DNA of 60,391 bases from Oscillospiraceae bacterium (GTDB lineage Bacteria; Bacillota; Clostridia; Oscillospirales; CAG-272), in the NCBI GenBank assembly GCA_015064585.1, contig SVRY01000014.1, positions 1 to 60,391 on the forward strand, written 5' to 3'. The notes under the pieces were generated by a model. It saw only the letters and a list, made by a program, of their open reading frames with translations, did no database searches and had not been told where the DNA came from. Positions 8,111-16,364 of this stretch are shown in pieces. Made by a program: the position numbers and the translations under genes. Numbering within the stretch: the first letter of the stretch is position 1; each line of letters opens with the position of its first letter.

Positions 8111-8404
8111 TTGTTAAAAGCTTTAAAGTCATTAGCTCGCAACTGTATAGAGTTTTTTAAGTCTATCCCTGCTTTCTTCATTAGCATTTTTGATTTGCTC
8201 CATGGTTTATATGAAACAATAATAAATTTAGTTGGTTTTTTATTTAATATACTTTCATCCATTGATGAAGCTATTGAGTTTTTAACCAATGGTTTAGTAA
8301 CTGTAACCGGTGTTCTTTCATATATGCCGGCTGAACTTGTGATCTTGTGTACGCTTGTTATAAGCGTTGTGGTCTTGAAATTCATGATGAGTTTAATGTT
8401 CTAG
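8111..8404 (+). CDS. Small prophage membrane protein (97 aa, TTG start)
   Basis: Predicted two-helix membrane protein (hydrophobic at about residues 10-50 and 70-97) with an acidic hinge. The TTG start at 8111 is chosen because AGGAGG lies 8 bp upstream and the ATG-free frame begins there. It belongs to the run of tiny membrane proteins expected of a filamentous phage virion and assembly module. The exact role is unknown. Confidence 0.65.
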   Translation: MLKALKSLARNCIEFFKSIPAFFISIFDLLHGLYETIINLVGFLFNILSSIDEAIEFLTNGLVTVTGVLSYMPAELVILCTLVISVVVLKFMMSLMF

Positions 8405-8412
8405 GAGGCAAT

Positions 8413-8565
8413 ATGGTTCTGATACGGTTTTTTGTTAACCTTTGGAAGGATCTATGGAGCTTGCTTGGTACACTTAAAATTGACGGTGTAAGCTGGACCA
8501 CGATCATGATCGCCTTTGTGATCTTTATGGTGATCGTCTCCGGTTTATTGAATTTACGAAAGTGA
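8413..8565 (+). CDS. Small prophage membrane protein (50 aa)
   Basis: One amphipathic N-terminal segment followed by a single membrane helix (TTIMIAFVIFMVIVSGLL) and a short basic end. The ATG at 8413 follows TAGGAGG, which sets this start rather than one further upstream in the previous gene. Size and topology match minor cap proteins of filamentous virions (pVII/pIX class), but no homology is claimed. Confidence 0.65.
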   Translation: MVLIRFFVNLWKDLWSLLGTLKIDGVSWTTIMIAFVIFMVIVSGLLNLRK

Positions 8566-8571
8566 GGTAGT

Positions 8572-8832
8572 ATGAACGAAAGTTATTATTTACAGCAGAT
8601 CTATAATCTCTTAAATAAGTATTTACCTACACTGGAAACTTACAATAAAACGCAAGCCAATAATTCCGGCGTTTTAAATCAGCTGATCGAAGAGATCCGT
8701 GATCTTCTTTCCGGTCTTGTGTCTACCGTTTCGGATATCGCTTTAGATATGGTTGATTTGCGGAAATTTGTGCTTTGGTTTTTAATTGCATTTCTTTCTA
8801 CTAAAATTTTGAGATGGGGGTTTCGGATTTAA
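8572..8832 (+). CDS. Small prophage protein with C-terminal membrane helix (86 aa)
   Basis: Polar helical N-terminal 60 residues (MNESYYLQQIYNLLNKYLP..., Asn/Gln/Leu-rich), then one membrane helix (VLWFLIAFLSTKIL) and a basic end. GTGAGG lies upstream. Its TAA stop overlaps the ATG of the next gene by one base, suggesting coupled translation. It is a probable assembly or virion component, not recognised further. Confidence 0.65.
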   Translation: MNESYYLQQIYNLLNKYLPTLETYNKTQANNSGVLNQLIEEIRDLLSGLVSTVSDIALDMVDLRKFVLWFLIAFLSTKILRWGFRI

Positions 8833-8966
8833 TGGAACAATTCAAAGAATATCTTGAAACATTTATCTCGGATCCGGATGTTGTGAACATAGTCCTAGGG
8901 CTTTTTGTATTACTGGCTGCAGCGGCAATACTGAAAGTGTTGGGCTTTGGAATATTTAAAGACTAA
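8832..8966 (+). CDS. Tiny prophage membrane protein (44 aa)
   Basis: This 44-codon frame encodes an acidic N-terminus (MEQFKEYLETFISDPD) and one membrane helix (VLGLFVLLAAAAILKVLG). The start is coupled to the preceding stop through TAATG. It lies directly before the coat-like gene. An acidic head plus a single hydrophobic helix is the layout of inovirus coat or cap proteins. Confidence 0.65.
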   Translation: MEQFKEYLETFISDPDVVNIVLGLFVLLAAAAILKVLGFGIFKD

Positions 8967-8983
8967 GTTTTTCGGAGGTACTT

Positions 8984-9187
8984 ATGGAAAATATTATGAC
9001 TATTCTTGCTACGTTCGTAGGTAGGCCCGGTACCGGTGATACCGTTGGTTCCGGTATGCTCGGTATTTGGCAGGCGGTTCTGAACTTCATGACTGCAACG
9101 GGCAACGAGCTGTGTCTGCTCGGCGTTCTCGCTTGGCTCTTTGTAATGGGCGTAGGCGGTCTGCGCCGCATGGTAACAGGCGCGTGA
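8984..9187 (+). CDS. Candidate major coat protein
   Basis: A 67-aa protein with a strong CGGAGG site. A Gly-rich N-terminal third (GRPGTGDTVGSGMLG) is followed by an amphipathic stretch and a membrane helix (CLLGVLAWLFVMGVGG) with a basic end (LRRMVTG). It is followed at once by a 13-bp terminator hairpin, as the major coat gene is in Ff phages, and its codons are more GC-rich than its neighbours', consistent with high expression. It has no classical signal peptide. The C-terminus of the 6025 protein is a diverged copy of it. The coat assignment is inference from size, position and this homology. Confidence 0.65.
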   Translation: MENIMTILATFVGRPGTGDTVGSGMLGIWQAVLNFMTATGNELCLLGVLAWLFVMGVGGLRRMVTGA

Positions 9188-9191
9188 GTGG

Positions 9192-9230
9192 AAAACACCG
9201 TATCTTCGCTCCGCGATGATACGGTGTTTT
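9192..9230 (+). terminator. Terminator after the coat-like gene
   Basis: A perfect 13-bp stem (AAAACACCGTATC/GATACGGTGTTTT) with a 13-nt loop and a TTTT end, starting 4 bp after the stop codon. It would uncouple abundant coat mRNA from the downstream assembly genes. Confidence 0.85.
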
Positions 9231-9253
9231 CATCCTTAAAGTGAGGTGTAATA

Positions 9254-9406
9254 ATGGCGCAGATCCTATTTAACGCTGTACTTGATTTTTTCAAAAACTT
9301 TGTAATAACAGAAGTGGCTGAGATCGTTATCCTTTCAAGTGTTGTAATTCTTTGTGTTTGGATCCCCTTCTGTTGGATTTTTAAGATTGGAGAAATGAAA
9401 AAGTGA
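9254..9406 (+). CDS. Small prophage membrane protein before zot (50 aa)
   Basis: A 50-codon frame with an amphipathic start (MAQILFNAVLDFFKNF) and one membrane helix (VILSSVVILCVWIPFCWIF), ending in a basic GEMKK. GTGAGG lies upstream. The last codons overlap the GTG start of the Zot-like gene (GTGA), so the two are translationally coupled. It is probably an assembly partner. Confidence 0.6.
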   Translation: MAQILFNAVLDFFKNFVITEVAEIVILSSVVILCVWIPFCWIFKIGEMKK

Positions 9407-10146
9407 TTTTTGGGTATATTGGTAAGCCCCGTTCCGGTAAGACAACCTTGATCGCCAATATTGTACGTATGAACGAGCTGAAGCAGAAGATCAATGAACG
9501 TATTCATTATGACCTCTTTCATACATACGATAAGATCTATTCAACCGACTACATCAGAGGTACCATTAAGATAGATCCTTATGATATCGGTAAATTCAAA
9601 CCGGAAGAAAATTCTTGTTTTTTAATACCCGAAGCCGGTGTATGGTTTAATAACCGTCTTTTTAAACTGGTACCCAAACATTGTCAGGACTTCTTCGCCA
9701 TGCACGGGCACTACGGAGTAGATATTTATTGGGACTCTCAGACGGTTAACGTTGACAAACGGCTTCGTAACAATTGTCAATCCCTTTACCTTGTCAGCCG
9801 CCTGGCTTGTTTTACAAAATGCGTGAGGGTCGTTTACTACATTACCGTTGATAATAACACTCACGATCTGGTAGAAGGCTACAAGATTCCCGGTCTTTTC
9901 ATGAAGATTGTAGACTTCTTTTTCGGACATTACAAGATCCTGTACCGTCCTCTCGTTTACGATTATTTCGACAGTTACAGTGATCAGATCGACTGGCTGC
10001 AGAAGGATGACAGTCATCTTGATTATTATGTAGATAACGGCATCCGTCATACATGGCAGCAGAAGATCATGCCGCTTGTACAGCTGATCGGGTTTATTAT
10101 AGCCTGGATCCTTGTCATGCTGTTTATACTGAGTTTACTGCTTTAA
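9403..10146 (+). CDS. Zot-like/pI-type phage assembly ATPase
   Basis: A 247-aa inner-membrane ATPase that drives filamentous virion extrusion (pI/Zot family). The Walker A motif is GKPRSGKTT at residues 7-15 and a Walker B-like strand is CFLIPEAG at about 72-79. The ATPase domain is followed by a C-terminal membrane helix (about 222-246) and almost no periplasmic part, fitting a host without an outer membrane. The start is GTG at 9403, overlapping the previous stop. This is the hallmark gene of inoviruses and the strongest single evidence for the prophage's identity. Confidence 0.88.
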   Translation: MIFGYIGKPRSGKTTLIANIVRMNELKQKINERIHYDLFHTYDKIYSTDYIRGTIKIDPYDIGKFKPEENSCFLIPEAGVWFNNRLFKLVPKHCQDFFAMHGHYGVDIYWDSQTVNVDKRLRNNCQSLYLVSRLACFTKCVRVVYYITVDNNTHDLVEGYKIPGLFMKIVDFFFGHYKILYRPLVYDYFDSYSDQIDWLQKDDSHLDYYVDNGIRHTWQQKIMPLVQLIGFIIAWILVMLFILSLLL

Positions 10147-10171
10147 AATTGAATATTACAGGGGTGATTTT

Positions 10172-10369
10172 ATGAATAATATTTTATTTCTTATACTGGA
10201 ATTTCTGATACTTACATTCATTCACGATTATGTTGTAAAACGCATTTATTGCAAGTGGAAGCAACAGAAGAACAACGGCTATCGCTGTTATTACCATAGT
10301 TGCAAAAACTTTAAGGACTGTCCTTATAACGGCTCTCAGAGCAGATTTAGCTTTAAGAGAAAGGGGTAA
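10172..10369 (+). CDS. Small prophage protein, membrane helix plus Cys-rich tail (65 aa)
   Basis: An N-terminal membrane helix (ILFLILEFLILTFI) is followed by a basic region with four cysteines (IYC, YRCYYHSC, DCP), possibly a metal or disulfide site. The upstream region carries AGGGGTGATTTT, the same string as before the gene at 4958. Function unknown; by place it belongs with assembly genes. Confidence 0.55.
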   Translation: MNNILFLILEFLILTFIHDYVVKRIYCKWKQQKNNGYRCYYHSCKNFKDCPYNGSQSRFSFKRKG

Positions 10370-10378
10370 GGATTCATC

Positions 10379-10576
10379 ATGCAACCAAACTTCATAAAAG
10401 CCTTTCGCCAACGCTTAGTCAGAGCCGGCTTTACCGATATTGAGATCTACGATAATTACAACGGTAGATATAGCGTATGGTGTACAGATCTAAATGGCAA
10501 TAAGATCCGTGTTAATATGACTAAAGAAGAGATTGTGAACACGCCAAGGGTTATTTGGTTCGAAGGTCGAACATGA
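10379..10576 (+). CDS. Small soluble prophage protein (65 aa)
   Basis: A basic protein without membrane helix (MQPNFIKAFRQRLVRAGF..., then IEIYDNYNGRYSVWCTD) and a helical end. AAAGGGGTAAGG lies upstream and the gap is 9 bp. It is the last gene of the rightward module before a hairpin-rich non-coding region. No family is recognised. Confidence 0.5.
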   Translation: MQPNFIKAFRQRLVRAGFTDIEIYDNYNGRYSVWCTDLNGNKIRVNMTKEEIVNTPRVIWFEGRT

Positions 10577-10978
10577 CGTCGTGTCCTTCCGGATGAAGTA
10601 CACAAAACGTGTTTTAGTCAGGCTAAGATCTGCGATCGATAAGTACACAAAAACGTGTCTTTCAGATCCGAAGTATACTTCGAAGTGTACGCCTGCAGGC
10701 GTACACGAAAGCGTGTTCTTTCCCGGAGCTCGCTCGGATCGGCGCCGCCGTTTTCTCTCTGCGTCGCTCTGATCACCGATCGGGCTCTCGTTTTTTTAAA
10801 AAGCTGTTGTTTTCGGCAACGGCTTTTTTCTTTTTCAGCCGTCAGCGCCCCGGTTTGGCTTGCTGTCGTTTCGCTTCGCTTCGCGCTTCGATAAGGCTTG
10901 GATACCGTCTAAGGCTGCTGTGGTGCCCGCCCGGCTGTAGAGGGCATAAGCTCTCTTTACCGATCGGGTAACCGTTTC
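10577..10978. other. Hairpin-rich non-coding region of the prophage (possible origin/packaging signal)
   Basis: Four hundred bases without a convincing gene, between the convergent virion and rep units. Short hairpins recur: ACACAAAACGTGT, ACACAAAAACGTGT and ACACGAAAGCGTGT, plus palindromes ACTTCGAAGT and GTACGCCTGCAGGCGTAC. A related ACACAACGTAGTGT lies at about 12427. Filamentous phages carry their packaging hairpin and replication origins in such an intergenic region. Which hairpin does what cannot be told from sequence. Confidence 0.5.
10796..10836 (+). terminator. Terminator of the rightward prophage unit
   Basis: Stem AAGCTGTTG/CAACGGCTT (one G-U pair), loop TTTTCGG, then TTTTTT. It ends the virion/assembly transcript. 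Confidence 0.75.
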
Positions 10979-11980
10979 TTATTTGTCCTCGCTTCCATCA
11001 ACTTCTTTTATTTTTTCACCAAACTCATTTACCTCGCCAATTAGACAAAATGCAAATTCTGCGAGATTCACGTAATCTTGGAAGCTGGGAAAGTACTTAT
11101 GCGGTATTCTTCGGATGAATTTTTCATAAGAATACATGAAATTCGCTCCGATGATTTCTTTGGCTGTTCCCTTCATCAAGATTGCTCTAACTGCGTAATC
11201 ATCTCTTGCCTGCAGCTCAAATCTAGTCCACGATTTACAACCACGGAACATAGTATCTGAATTCCACTGTAACGAATCCGTCACCTTTTGCTTTTGGCAC
11301 TGCTCAAGGTGTTTATCGTAGACACGCAGGAACTCTGACTTTGAGGTTGTAGCTCCTAAATAGCAGCCGCAAGATTTTGAATCATAATGTATCTTATACG
11401 GTAAAGGAGAACCGCCACCGCGAATGCCCTTCCCTGCACTTAATGTTACAACATCATTACGGCGAAGATCCAATAGCTCTTCACATAATCGCTTAACTAT
11501 ATCCGGATATTCTTCATGATCTACAAAGTCATACGCTATGTCAATTCTTGTTGGGTGAAAGCTGCGGCAGATCCCAACTCCCCCATTTTGCTTGGTGCTC
11601 CAATAATACGGATTAAGGATCATTCCTTCCGGATCCATTCCATCTATACGCATATTCTGCAGCTGATGACCGGAGAAATTTACACGTACATTATCGATCT
11701 TCAATGTTGCAAGATCTTGAAATGATGTTACATTCTCTGATTCACCCATGGCTTGTACGTCCGCAACCGATAAATGAATCTCTTCCAAACGCATCTGATA
11801 ATCAAAGTAATCTGTGGGGATCGACACGTAAGGACGGCCGCCAATACTTGTATAATTGGCAAGCATTAAACATTCCCTACCTAAGACAGAGGGATCAAAG
11901 CCAAAAACCTTTAAAAAGTCCGCATAACAAACGCCATCCAGTACTACCGTATACCAGTCTACCTGCGAAACCATTATCAT
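10979..11980 (-). CDS. Rolling-circle replication initiator (Rep_trans type)
   Basis: A 333-aa protein of the Rep_trans/phage replication-initiation class, which nicks the double-strand origin and starts rolling-circle replication. Visible hallmarks in order are FSGHQLQNMR (about 102-111), HPTRIDIAYDF (about 142-152, the RxDxAxD core), FLRVYDKHLEQ and WTRFELQARDDYA. This set is typical of plasmid and inovirus Rep proteins. It is transcribed opposite to the virion genes from its own promoter about 290 bp upstream. Start ATG at 11980 follows AAGGGGGTG; an alternative ATG lies two codons in. Confidence 0.82.
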   Translation of the reverse strand: MIMVSQVDWYTVVLDGVCYADFLKVFGFDPSVLGRECLMLANYTSIGGRPYVSIPTDYFDYQMRLEEIHLSVADVQAMGESENVTSFQDLATLKIDNVRVNFSGHQLQNMRIDGMDPEGMILNPYYWSTKQNGGVGICRSFHPTRIDIAYDFVDHEEYPDIVKRLCEELLDLRRNDVVTLSAGKGIRGGGSPLPYKIHYDSKSCGCYLGATTSKSEFLRVYDKHLEQCQKQKVTDSLQWNSDTMFRGCKSWTRFELQARDDYAVRAILMKGTAKEIIGANFMYSYEKFIRRIPHKYFPSFQDYVNLAEFAFCLIGEVNEFGEKIKEVDGSEDK

Positions 11981-12151
11981 TTTCTCACCCCCTTACTATT
12001 AAATTAGAACCGGTTTTGACTGTCACGCAGAAAACCGGAAAAACTGCGGTGCATTATCTTTACACGTTCGTACAAATGCACAACCTTTACCTGTGGGAAT
12101 TTTTAGCTAACGTCGTGTTATTCCTGCACGCCGGAAATTTTTACTTACAGG

Positions 12152-12166
12152 AATTATACAAAATTT
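12152..12166. repeat. Extra copy of the attachment-site arm, inverted relative to attR
   Basis: The 15 bases AATTATACAAAATTT match 4509-4523 exactly. On one strand the first 12 can pair with the arm in attR (12458-12469), which would give a stem across about 290 nt. Confidence 0.55.
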
Positions 12167-12265
12167 CAAACTCAAAAACCTGTCCCTTCGTCAACTTCTA
12201 AAAAATACTTTAAACATAACGAAAGGAAAATCGGGATTTAAAAAAATTCACTACCCGTTAAATAC

Positions 12266-12294
12266 ACTATATCACAAAAAAATGGAGTTGTCAA
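12266..12294 (-). promoter_or_regulatory. Promoter of the prophage rep gene
   Basis: Reading leftward: -35 TTGACA (12294-12289), 17-bp spacer, -10 TATAGT (12271-12266). It would start transcription about 280 nt before the rep ATG. Confidence 0.8.
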
Positions 12295-12448
12295 TATTAG
12301 AACCCCTTCTTGATAAACTATTTTTACAAATTTCACGTGCAACCAACGCACATCGAGGTCTAGTTCTCAATCTCGGGTGATACTGGACCCGAGCGCATTT
12401 TTGTGTTCTTCCCTGTTCCGGAAGAGTACACAACGTAGTGTCTAACTG

Positions 12449-12470
12449 AATTTGCATTTTGTATAATTGC
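12449..12470. repeat. Right prophage attachment site
   Basis: Exact 22-bp copy of 4519-4540 (centre TTTGCA plus the arm TTTTGTATAATTGC). The opposite arm on the phage side (GTGTCTAACTGAA) does not match, as in other Xer-exploiting elements, where one arm is conserved and the other degenerate. Confidence 0.8.
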
Positions 12471-12559
12471 CTCCGCTTCAACAAAGCCCGCGCTTCGCGA
12501 CGGGCTACCCTCTTAGATCCTCCGTGAAATGAGTTGCTCCCCTCTGTGTGCTTGTATAA

Positions 12560-12603
12560 GAAAAAGATCGGCTGATTCCCGGGAACCAACCGATCTTTTG
12601 TTT
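12560..12603 (-). terminator. Terminator of ligA-obgE
   Basis: Stem AAAGATCGG/CCGATCTTT with an inner GGTT/AATC extension lies at the obgE stop. T-rich ends occur on both sides. Confidence 0.8.
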
Positions 12604-13879
12604 ATTTCACGAAATCAAATTCAAAATCGTAAATACTGACGGTATCTCCGTCGCCGCAACCTGCCGCTTCCAGTGCTTCGATCACTTTGTTGTTGCGAAG
12701 TACTCTTTGGAAATACATCAGAGATTCACGGTCGTCAAAGTTGATGGATCCCATCAGATTGTACAGCCATTCTGCTTCCACCACATATACGCCGTTTTCT
12801 TTTGTAATTTCCACACTGCGATCATCGCTTGCGGTAATCACTTCTTCTGTGGACATTTCGCTTTCATAACGTGTCATCGACGGCAGACGCTCCAACATGG
12901 AATCTACCAGTTTTACCATCTCAGCAAGATTTTCGCCTGTAACTGCTGATAAGTACATCAACTGCCAACCGTTGGAACGCACAAATCTTTCAAAGGCTTT
13001 TTTATCAAAATCTTCGGGCATGGAATCCGCTTTGTTCGCAAGCACGATCTGCGGTCTGGATGAAAGCTCGGTGCTGTACTGCGCCAATTCTTTATTGATC
13101 AGTTTGATATCTTCAATGGGATCTCTTCCCTCACAACATGATATATCCACCACGTGTAATATCAATCTGCAACGGTCAACGTGGCGTAAGAATGCGTGCC
13201 CGAGGCCGGCGCCTTCGGAAGCACCTTCGATGAGCCCCGGAATGTCAGCGGCAACAAAACCTCTGCCGTCTCCGGTTTTGACCACTCCCAAATTGGGAGA
13301 TAATGTTGTAAAATGATAGTTGGCAATTTTGGGACGTGCTTCGCTGATGCGAGACAAGATGGAAGACTTACCAACATTTGGAAGACCAACCAAGCCTACA
13401 TCGGCTAGCATTTTCAGTTCCAGAATGACCTCTCGTTCTTGGCCTTTGGTTCCGCTCTTAGCAAAACGCGGAATCTGGCGCGTGGGAGTTGCGAAATGCT
13501 GATTCCCCCAACCGCCGCGACCGCCGCGGCAAAGTACAAATGTTTCTCCGGGATCGGACAAATCTTTAATAACAAGGTCGGTTTCGGGGTCTTTAATAAC
13601 CGTTCCCGGCGGCACCGGAAGGACTAAATCCTCTGCAGTTGCTCCGTGAAATTTACCCGGTTTTCCATCCCCTCCGTTTTGTGCAACAAACTTTCTCTTG
13701 TATTTGTATTTTAACAGTGTATTATCGCCTGTATCCACAACTAATACGATATTGCCTCCCTTTCCGCCGTCGCCGCCGTCGGGACCGCCTTTGGCAACGT
13801 ATTTTTCACGGTGAAAGGAAATGCATCCGTTACCGCCGTCGCCTGCTTTTACATAAATCTTTACGTGATCTATAAACAT
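12602..13879 (-). CDS. obgE: GTPase Obg
   Basis: A 425-aa ribosome-associated GTPase of 50S maturation and stress control. The Gly-rich Obg fold fills residues 1-158 (GGDGGNGC, GGPDGGDGGKGG, GGRGGWGN). The G domain has GLPNVGKSS (G1), DIPGLIEGAS (G3) and NKAD (G4). A C-terminal OCT domain (about 345-425) is the version found in Firmicutes. It is the second gene of the leftward ligA-obgE pair and now the first host gene to the right of the prophage. Confidence 0.95.
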   Translation of the reverse strand: MFIDHVKIYVKAGDGGNGCISFHREKYVAKGGPDGGDGGKGGNIVLVVDTGDNTLLKYKYKRKFVAQNGGDGKPGKFHGATAEDLVLPVPPGTVIKDPETDLVIKDLSDPGETFVLCRGGRGGWGNQHFATPTRQIPRFAKSGTKGQEREVILELKMLADVGLVGLPNVGKSSILSRISEARPKIANYHFTTLSPNLGVVKTGDGRGFVAADIPGLIEGASEGAGLGHAFLRHVDRCRLILHVVDISCCEGRDPIEDIKLINKELAQYSTELSSRPQIVLANKADSMPEDFDKKAFERFVRSNGWQLMYLSAVTGENLAEMVKLVDSMLERLPSMTRYESEMSTEEVITASDDRSVEITKENGVYVVEAEWLYNLMGSINFDDRESLMYFQRVLRNNKVIEALEAAGCGDGDTVSIYDFEFDFVK

Positions 13880-13894
13880 ACTACTGTCTCCTTG

Positions 13895-15892
<1,998 letters not shown>

Positions 15893-15947
15893 TCATATAC
15901 AGCAAAAAAAAACAAGAAAAAATTTTGAAATATTTTTGAAAAAGTAC

Positions 15948-15975
15948 TTGACAAAAACAAAATACATGCTATAAT
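15948..15975 (+). promoter_or_regulatory. Promoter of tRNA-Leu
   Basis: -35 TTGACA (15948-15953), 16-bp spacer, -10 TATAAT (15970-15975). The tRNA starts 36 bp later. Confidence 0.85.
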
Positions 15976-16011
15976 ACTGGAGTACCAAGCGAGTACATAA
16001 AAATCATATAT

Positions 16012-16098
16012 GCGGGCATGGCGGAATTGGCAGACGCGCTAGATTCAGGTTCTAGTGAAAGCAATTTCATGGAGGTTCAAGTCCTCTTGCCCGCACCA
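16012..16098 (+). tRNA. tRNA-Leu (anticodon CAG)
   Basis: An 87-nt class II tRNA. The acceptor stem GCGGGCA pairs with TGCCCGC. The anticodon stem CTAGA/TCTAG holds the loop TTCAGGT (anticodon CAG). There is a long variable arm (TGAAAGCAATTTCA), T-loop TTCAAGT and encoded CCA. The discriminator base is A. Confidence 0.95.
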
Positions 16099-16101
16099 AC
16101 A

Positions 16102-16141
16102 AAAAACGCACTTTTGTTTACCAACAAAGGTGCGTTTTTTG
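16102..16141 (+). terminator. Terminator of tRNA-Leu
   Basis: Stem AAAAAACGCAC/GTGCGTTTTTT with inner TTTGTT/AACAAA. The hairpin array begins immediately after its T-run. Confidence 0.85.
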
Positions 16142-16314
16142 AATGATGTTTGCCTTCGGCAAATGATGTTGGCTTCGCCAATGATGACGGCTACGCCTAA
16201 TGATGTGTGCCTAACGGCACATTGAGGCAAACATCGCATCATTGCGGAACGCAGTGGAGCAACATCATTTTGAGCGAAGCGAAAAACATCATATCGCCGC
16301 AGGCGATGCATCAT
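16142..16314 (+). repeat. Hairpin array A (upstream of a four-helix-bundle gene)
   Basis: A chain of short hairpins with 3-4-nt loops, separated by AATGATG-type linkers: TTTGCC-TTC-GGCAAA (16149-16163), TTGGC-TTC-GCCAA (16169-16181), GGC-TAC-GCC (16189-16197), TGTGCC-TAAC-GGCACA (16206-16221) and ATCGCC-GCA-GGCGAT (16293-16307). In the first half the linker reads ATGATG, in the second CATCAT, so the array flips orientation near its middle. Stem sequences differ from unit to unit while pairing is kept. It ends exactly at the promoter of the four-helix-bundle gene. Confidence 0.75.
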
Positions 16315-16343
16315 TTGACATATTAAAGATTTTATGATATAAT
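16315..16343 (+). promoter_or_regulatory. Promoter of the four-helix-bundle gene
   Basis: -35 TTGACA (16315-16320), 17-bp spacer, extended -10 TATGATATAAT (16338-16343 for TATAAT). The -35 abuts the last array linker. The same TATGATATAAT core stands before the decayed paralog at 38463. Confidence 0.85.
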
Positions 16344-16364
16344 TACGGAAAAGGAGGTGCAACT

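Larger units (their letters stand above)
11981..12448. other. Rep upstream region: leader, promoter, candidate origin hairpin
   Basis: No gene is convincing here. It holds an approximately 280-nt untranslated leader for rep, the leftward promoter (12266-12294), a 15-bp inverted copy of the attachment-site arm (12152-12166), and a hairpin CTCGGGT/ACCCGAG (12372-12393) with an 8-nt loop that could be a nick-site hairpin. A long leader suggests rep is controlled after transcription starts. Confidence 0.5.
4519..12470 (+). mobile_element. Integrated inovirus-like (filamentous phage) prophage
   Basis: An approximately 7.93-kb element between exact 22-bp repeats. Its gene content is that of a filamentous ssDNA phage: small cytoplasmic genes, an SSB-sized protein, two signal-peptide proteins with C-terminal membrane anchors, a run of 44-97-aa membrane proteins, a coat-like protein followed by a strong terminator, a Zot/pI-type ATPase and a Rep_trans-type rolling-circle initiator. 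There is no integrase, capsid, portal or tail gene. Integration through host Xer recombinases fits the dif-like boundary. The structural module runs rightward, rep leftward. All reading frames look intact. Confidence 0.88.

Noticed and set aside
8984-9187. Coat-like protein as a bacteriocin or holin
   Set aside because: Small Gly-rich membrane peptides can be either, but the shared C-terminus with the 6025 protein, the terminator after it and the Zot gene favour a coat protein.
10581-10894. Overlapping frames in the prophage hairpin region
   Set aside because: They are made of the hairpin repeats themselves (Arg/Ser-rich), with no ribosome site.
11704-12201. Rightward frame across the rep start and leader
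   Set aside because: Its first half is antisense to rep, it lacks a ribosome site, and its composition is not protein-like.
16142-16314. CRISPR array at the hairpin repeats (also 37587-37756 and 38520-38703)
   Set aside because: The units are not a constant repeat with unique spacers of fixed length. The linkers are short and constant while the hairpins vary and self-pair, and no cas gene is present.
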